A DNA stretch of 64,000 nt, from positions 28,016,173 through 28,080,172 of the forward strand of contig OZ017798.1 of NCBI GenBank assembly GCA_963969395.1, given 5' to 3'. Within the stretch, counting starts at the first letter, position 1, and each line of letters starts with the position of its first letter. The notes beneath the pieces were generated by a model, which had not been told where the DNA came from, made no database searches, and saw only the letters and a list, made by a program, of their open reading frames with translations. Shown in pieces: positions 59,087 to 64,000 of this stretch. This stretch comes from Pseudoscleropodium purum (Eukaryota; Streptophyta; Bryopsida; Hypnales; Brachytheciaceae). The position numbers and the translations under genes are program-made.

Positions 59087-59724
59087 ATTTCAAAATATCC
59101 AGCCATGGCTACTGCGTGTCTTTTGATAAATATGATATTTCCTTGATTTTTTTTTTTAATCCAAACACCCCATAATGCAGCAAAGCCCAGTACAAAGTAA
59201 CCGCAGTGTTCACGTGGATCAATCCAAATTATCCAAGGATGAGGCTTTATTACACGTCATGGACGTGGATGATTTTCATAAAAAATTCCTAGCACATTAT
59301 AAGACTAAAGTTCTTAAATTATTGCACTTTTCAGTCCAAATCTCAAAAAATTTCAGTCCAAATCTCAAAAATAGATGTTCAGTTAGGAAATAAATACAAG
59401 CATAGTGGTGCAATTCGGAGGGAATGCAGCTGCTGATTATACCCTGAAATTTTCAAAGGGTTAGGGTGGTTCAGGGGGTCCAACCCCCTAGCACTCCAAT
59501 GTCCAATTCCTAGACAATGAACATATTGGGATTTAGTTTTCTTTCCCATCAATGCTTGGACAGAAGTCCTCTAATTTGTGGAAATACTTCATCAAGTTGT
59601 TGTCCTATCCAATGGTTGGATTTGGCGTTAGTAAAGTTTATATTTTTCTGAATTCACAAGTATGGAAGTATGTCAAGCCAAAATTTTAGTGACTTCAGTT
59701 CAAAATTGGATTTCCAAAAGTGTG

Positions 59725-61831
59725 ATCATAGATGAATAGAACTCAAGAATTTTGAAAAATCACCACATCAATCGAAACTCCATTTCAAATCCATTCTAAT
59801 AAGTTGTACTCCAAAAATGCTAATATTTTGCTTGTAATTAAATTTAGAACGAATTGGAAAATATTCCTTTTTAAATTTATGGAAAAGGTGTGGTGATAGC
59901 AGTTTCGGCTCTAACCATACACATGGAATCTAAAATTCGATACGTACATCTTCCATTCATATACAGTCATATATTAATAGAACTCAAGAATTTTGAAAAA
60001 TCACCACATCAATGGAACTTCATTTCAAATCCATTCCGACAAGCTATACTCGAAAGATGCTAAATATTTTGCTTGTCATTGAATTTAGGACAAATTTAAA
60101 AATAACCCTTTTTAAGGGTTTAGGGAAAAATATTGGTGATAGCAGTTTCGACTCTAACCATACTCATGGAATCCAAAATTCAATATGGTCATCTTCCATT
60201 CATATGCGGTTATAGATTAATAGAACTCAAGGAATTTTGAAAAATCTCCACATCAATCAATGGAACTTCATTTCAAACCCATTCCAACAAGTTGTACTCT
60301 AAAAATGCTAATATTTTGCTTATCATTGAGTTTAGGACAAATTTAAAAATAACCCTTTTTAAGGGTTCAGGGGAAAAAGGGTGGTGATAGCAGTTTAGGC
60401 TCTAACCATACACATGGAATCTAAAATTCGATACGTACATCTTCCATTCATATACAGTCATATATTAATAGAACTCAAGAATTTTGAAAAATCACCACAT
60501 CAATGGAACTTCATTTCAAATCCATTCCGACAAGCTATACTCGAAAGATGCTAAATATTTGCTTGTCATTGAATTTAGGACAAATTTAAAAATAACCCTT
60601 TTTAAGGGTGTAGGGGAAAAAGGCTGGTGATAGCAGTTTCGACTCTAACCATACTCATGGAATCCAAAATTCAATATGGTCATCTTCCATTCATATGCGG
60701 TTATAGATTAATAGAACTCAAGGAATTTTGAAAAATCTCCACATCAATCAATGGAACTTCATTTCAAACCCATTCCAACAAGTTGTACTCTAAAAATGCT
60801 AATATTTTGCTTATCATTGAGTTTAGGACAAATTTAAAAATAACCCTTTTTAAGGGTTCAGGGGAAAAAGGGTGGTGATAGCAGTTTAGGCTCTAACCAT
60901 ACACATGGAATCTAAAATTCAATATGGTACATCTTCCATTCATATGCGGTCATAGATGAATAAAACTCAAGGGATTTAGAAAAATCACCACATCAATCAA
61001 TGGAACTTCATTTCAAATCCATTCCAACAAGTCGTACTCTAAAAATGCTAATATTTTGCTTGTCATTGAGTTTAGGACAAATTTAAAAATAACCCTTTTT
61101 AAGGGTGTAGGGGAAAAAGGTTGGTGATAGCAGTTTAGGTTCTAACCATATACATGGAATTTAAAATTCAATATGGTACATCTTCCATTCATATGCGGTC
61201 ATAGATTAATAGAACTCAAGGGAAATTGAAAAATCACCACATCAATCAATGGAACTTCATTTCAAACCCATTCCAACAAGTTGTACTCTAAAAATGCTAA
61301 TATTTTGCTTGTCATTGAGTTTAGGACAAATTTGAAAATATTCCTTTTTAAGGGTGTAGGGGAAAAAGGTTGGTGATAGCAATTTAGGCTCTAACCATAC
61401 ACATGGAATCTAAAATTCAATATGGTACATCTTCCATTCATATGCGGTCATAGATGAATAGAACTCAAGGGATTTTGAAAAATCACCACACCAATCAATG
61501 GAACTTCATTTCAAACCCATTCCTAAACCCTCTATACTCTAAAAATGCTAAATATTTTACTTATCATTGAATTTAGGACGAATTTAAAAATAACCCTTTT
61601 TAAGGGTTTAGGGGAAAATACTGGTGACAGAATTCTAGGCTCTAACCATATACATGGAATCTAAAATTCAATATGGTACATCTTCCATTCATATGCGGTC
61701 ATAGATGAATAGAACTCAAGGAATTTTGAAAAAATCACCACATCAATCAATGGAACTTCATTTCAAACCCATTCCAAACTGCTGTACTCCAAAAATGCTA
61801 ATACTTTGTTTGTCATTGAATTTAGGACTAA
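59725..61831 (+). repeat. ~242-250-bp tandem repeat, 9 copies (copy B)
   Basis: AATAGAACTCAAG-type landmarks recur at about 59734, 59976, 60219, 60467, 60709, 60959, 61207, 61456 and 61706. Units 2-3 and 4-5 are near-identical pairs (both start with the GACAAGCTATACTCGAAAGA variant), showing that a two-unit block of about 490 bp was duplicated. The second-last unit carries the same CCTAAACCCT patch (61522-61531) as copy A. Confidence 0.95.
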
Positions 61832-61903
61832 ATTTAGGGTCATGTTTAAAATGAGACTCCACTTTCTCTCATTTTAATGAATATGGCCTTTATTATATAC
61901 TTG

Positions 61904-62388
61904 CAATATTGGTTGTACGAGAATTGTGCCACCAGCTTTCAAAAGCATCTTCAAATCATAAAAGATTTTTATGGAGAACCCAAGTGGATAAGGGAGAGTG
62001 AGAGCAAATTTCTTGTATGTGTTATGTTTGATAAATTCTTCCTAGACTCAAAGTAGCCTCTTTTCAAAATTGTAATGATTGCCAATGCATCCGCAGCTAT
62101 GGAGGTGCCTTCGCTAAATGCTCCTGTGCATTAGTTGGTGAACCCCCTAATGAAATTGTGGAGAGTTTGGATGCAAACTTCTCACTTGGCAAAAGCTTTG
62201 GAGAGTACATCAAACTAAAACAAATTGCCATGGTTCATATGTTGGTTAGTGTAGAAGATGAATGCACCTTCTCAACATTGTCTTTTCCAAAGGATAGGCT
62301 TGATCAGAACCTTGGAGTGGTTATGGGCATGCATTGTCAAAATGTTTATACTTTGAAAAATTTCTCATATAATGATTGTTTTAAGTAG
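61904..62388 (+). pseudogene. hAT-type transposase C-terminal fossil (copy B)
   Basis: Same decayed frame as at 33745-34229, with the same upstream TAG and frame change and the SVEDECTFSTLSFPKDR stretch. One residue differs near the end (Val to Met). Confidence 0.55.
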
Positions 62389-63625
62389 TAGGTGCTAGCC
62401 ACTAAGCAAGATTATTATGCAATGATTGCATGACACCTACTCTAGATCCACGAGGTAGTGTAAGATTGCTTGGTATTTGTAATTGGTACTTGTTAAGTTT
62501 TTCATTCCAATTGGCTAGTGATAGATTTCAAATTCCAGTTGAGATTTTGCCGTAAATTTAGAGTATGTTGATACTTCAAAACATCTTTTACAGAACATAA
62601 CTTTTTTTCTTTGTTACTATCAATTATTCATATTATATATATAGCCATATTTGTGGCCTCCTACTAATGGAGAGTAGAGGTCGTTCAATTGCCATGTGCT
62701 TATTGTTGTTTTTCTATCATGTGGTGGCTTCTCAATCATAGCTTGTATTGAGTGATTGTGAGTCTAGAATGACACTTTGTTGTGTGATATTGATTCTCTA
62801 TTTTAGGGGAATTTCTATCCACCTTGAGAGAGTGTGACGTCATTAGGTGAATTTTTGGCTACTATTACTATCTGTATCATTGTATTCCTTTAATTCCCTT
62901 ACTAATTTAGGCATCAAAATATATAGTGTATTGGTTGTAGGGACCATGATTGAATTCAAGGGAGATGAGTGAAGAAACTTGAAGGGACTTTATCATTGCC
63001 ATTTTGTTTGTTTGCCATGGCTTATAGTTGCTTTCAATGCTTTGTACTAAATGGGATTGCTTATATTCTGTACTTGTTCACTTCTAGTCCATCTTTCTAG
63101 CATTGCACTAAATCAAGCATCGGAATACTTGAGTTTAGGGTGCAGGTCATGTTGTGCTAGATGGAGAGCTTGGAGATGGTGAGCATGTTTAGGAAACTTA
63201 CTTTTTGACTCTTTGTTGGATGTTTGCACTTAATTGTTTAAATGTTTACAAAATTTGCAAGACCTTAAAAAGTGTACCCTAAAGCAATTCAAAATTGCAC
63301 ACTCAGCAGCCCAATCTAAACCAAATATGAATCCTTAGTTGCCACTTCCTTCGACACTGAAAATTCACAAGAAACAATTGTCATCAAATTCAATGGAAAA
63401 TTTTGTCTCTGAAGCCAGCAAGTTATGGAAGAAGACGACAAATTTTGTACAGAAAAACCCACATGGCCCATCCATATTTGGAATTTGGCGAGAAAGCAGC
63501 ACCCCGCACTAAACGAAAAAAACAAACCTGGCTGGTGGTGCTACGGAAGAAGGCTCAAACCCTAGTCTCCAGTTGTCGTGAATTCTTGTTCCATTTGAAG
63601 TGACCGGTTTCAATCTTTAATTAGG
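62389..63625. other. No recognised gene (copy B)
   Basis: Counterpart of 34230-35466, AT-rich, short frames only. Confidence 0.4.
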
Positions 63626-64000
63626 ATGCGGTTAAGTATATTTGAGGATGTCCTTCGCCGGGATTCTCGGGTAAGCAGGGGTCCATGATTTTCTTGGGGT
63701 CTGACACCATTTTGAGGGGCGAAAAGGATTCCGTGGACCGTGGATATTAGAACTTCCAGTTCTGCTGTCGTCACTCAAGGCCTCAAGAGATCCTTGAATT
63801 CGAATAATCGAACTATCTGCCTTCATCAACAACAGCTATCTTGCCCGAGTACTGCTGGACAAGGATCATCAAAACCCTAAAACACCGTTGCAGGGTGCGA
63901 CTGCACTGCTCATCCTCGACTGTAGAAATCGGGCCTTTGAGTTGGTTGGTGAGGCTGACGCATATGGTGTCTCGCCATGTCGTCTTGCTGCACCAGAATT
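63626..64000 (+). other. Possible exons of an unknown gene, cut by window end (copy B)
   Basis: The 15-codon ATG block (63626-63670, GTAAGC donor) is identical to copy A. After the CAG acceptor the second block (63894 onward) differs by an indel near 63932 and reads in a different frame (RAFELVGEADAYGVSPC), still open at the window end. This alternative frame looks at least as protein-like as copy A's, so copy B may be closer to the ancestral exon. Confidence 0.3.

Larger units (their letters stand above)
50088..64000 (+). repeat. Large segmental duplication, copy B (partner 22957-35841)
   Basis: Collinear with copy A in the same orientation, including every satellite block, the GCN1 fragment, the orphan exon, the triple hairpin and the hAT fossil. 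It continues to the window edge, so whether it also contains the OSB and PPR genes cannot be seen. It is about 1 kb longer than copy A over the shared part, almost all from four extra ~245-bp units. Confidence 0.96.

Overview
The window is nuclear DNA of a land plant, most likely a moss. Three things point there. The telomere-type motif TTTAGGG (or CCCTAAA) recurs throughout. There is a long intronless PLS-class pentatricopeptide-repeat (PPR) reading frame of the kind expanded in mosses. Several gene fragments have plant-type exons with GT...AG borders (GCN1, class I trehalose-phosphate synthase, and an OSB-type organellar single-stranded-DNA-binding protein). No bacterial gene organisation is present. 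Most short open frames start at TTG or GTG and lie inside repeats. The region looks heterochromatic, probably subtelomeric or pericentromeric.

Layout. (1) 1-22958: a tandem array with a 2156-bp period, about 10.65 copies, almost base-identical, with one substitution noticed. Each unit is built from diverged ~146-148-bp and ~292-bp sub-repeats plus degenerate telomere-like tracts. (2) 22957-50087: a ~27-kb segment beginning with an interstitial telomere tract. It carries short satellites (about 46, 107, 63, 35, 64, 51, 245, 24 and 139 bp periods), a GCN1 pseudogene, an orphan exon, a cluster of three hairpins, a hAT-like transposase fossil, an OSB-like gene, a truncated PPR gene, a TPS pseudogene and a MITE-like element. 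(3) 50088-64000: a second copy of the first ~13 kb of that segment, again starting at a TTTAGGG tract and running off the window end in the region matching 35841 of copy A.

How it fits together. The only stretch that still looks like working genes is about 37.0-40.3 kb. There an OSB-like organellar DNA-binding protein gene lies just upstream, on the same strand, of a PPR gene. Both families act in mitochondria or plastids. The PPR frame is cut off in mid-motif by a telomere-like minisatellite. The other gene pieces carry in-frame stops, and the best-supported ones are C-to-T changes. Telomere-like motifs sit at the array edge, at both duplication starts, at the PPR breakpoint and as patches inside satellites, which suggests repeated break repair involving telomeric sequence.

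The most unusual signal is a GC-rich triple-hairpin cluster present in both duplicate copies (29462-29552 and 56606-56696). The 7-bp outer stem of its middle hairpin differs at two positions, one in each arm, and full pairing is kept. All homology calls are from reading alone; no database search was run.
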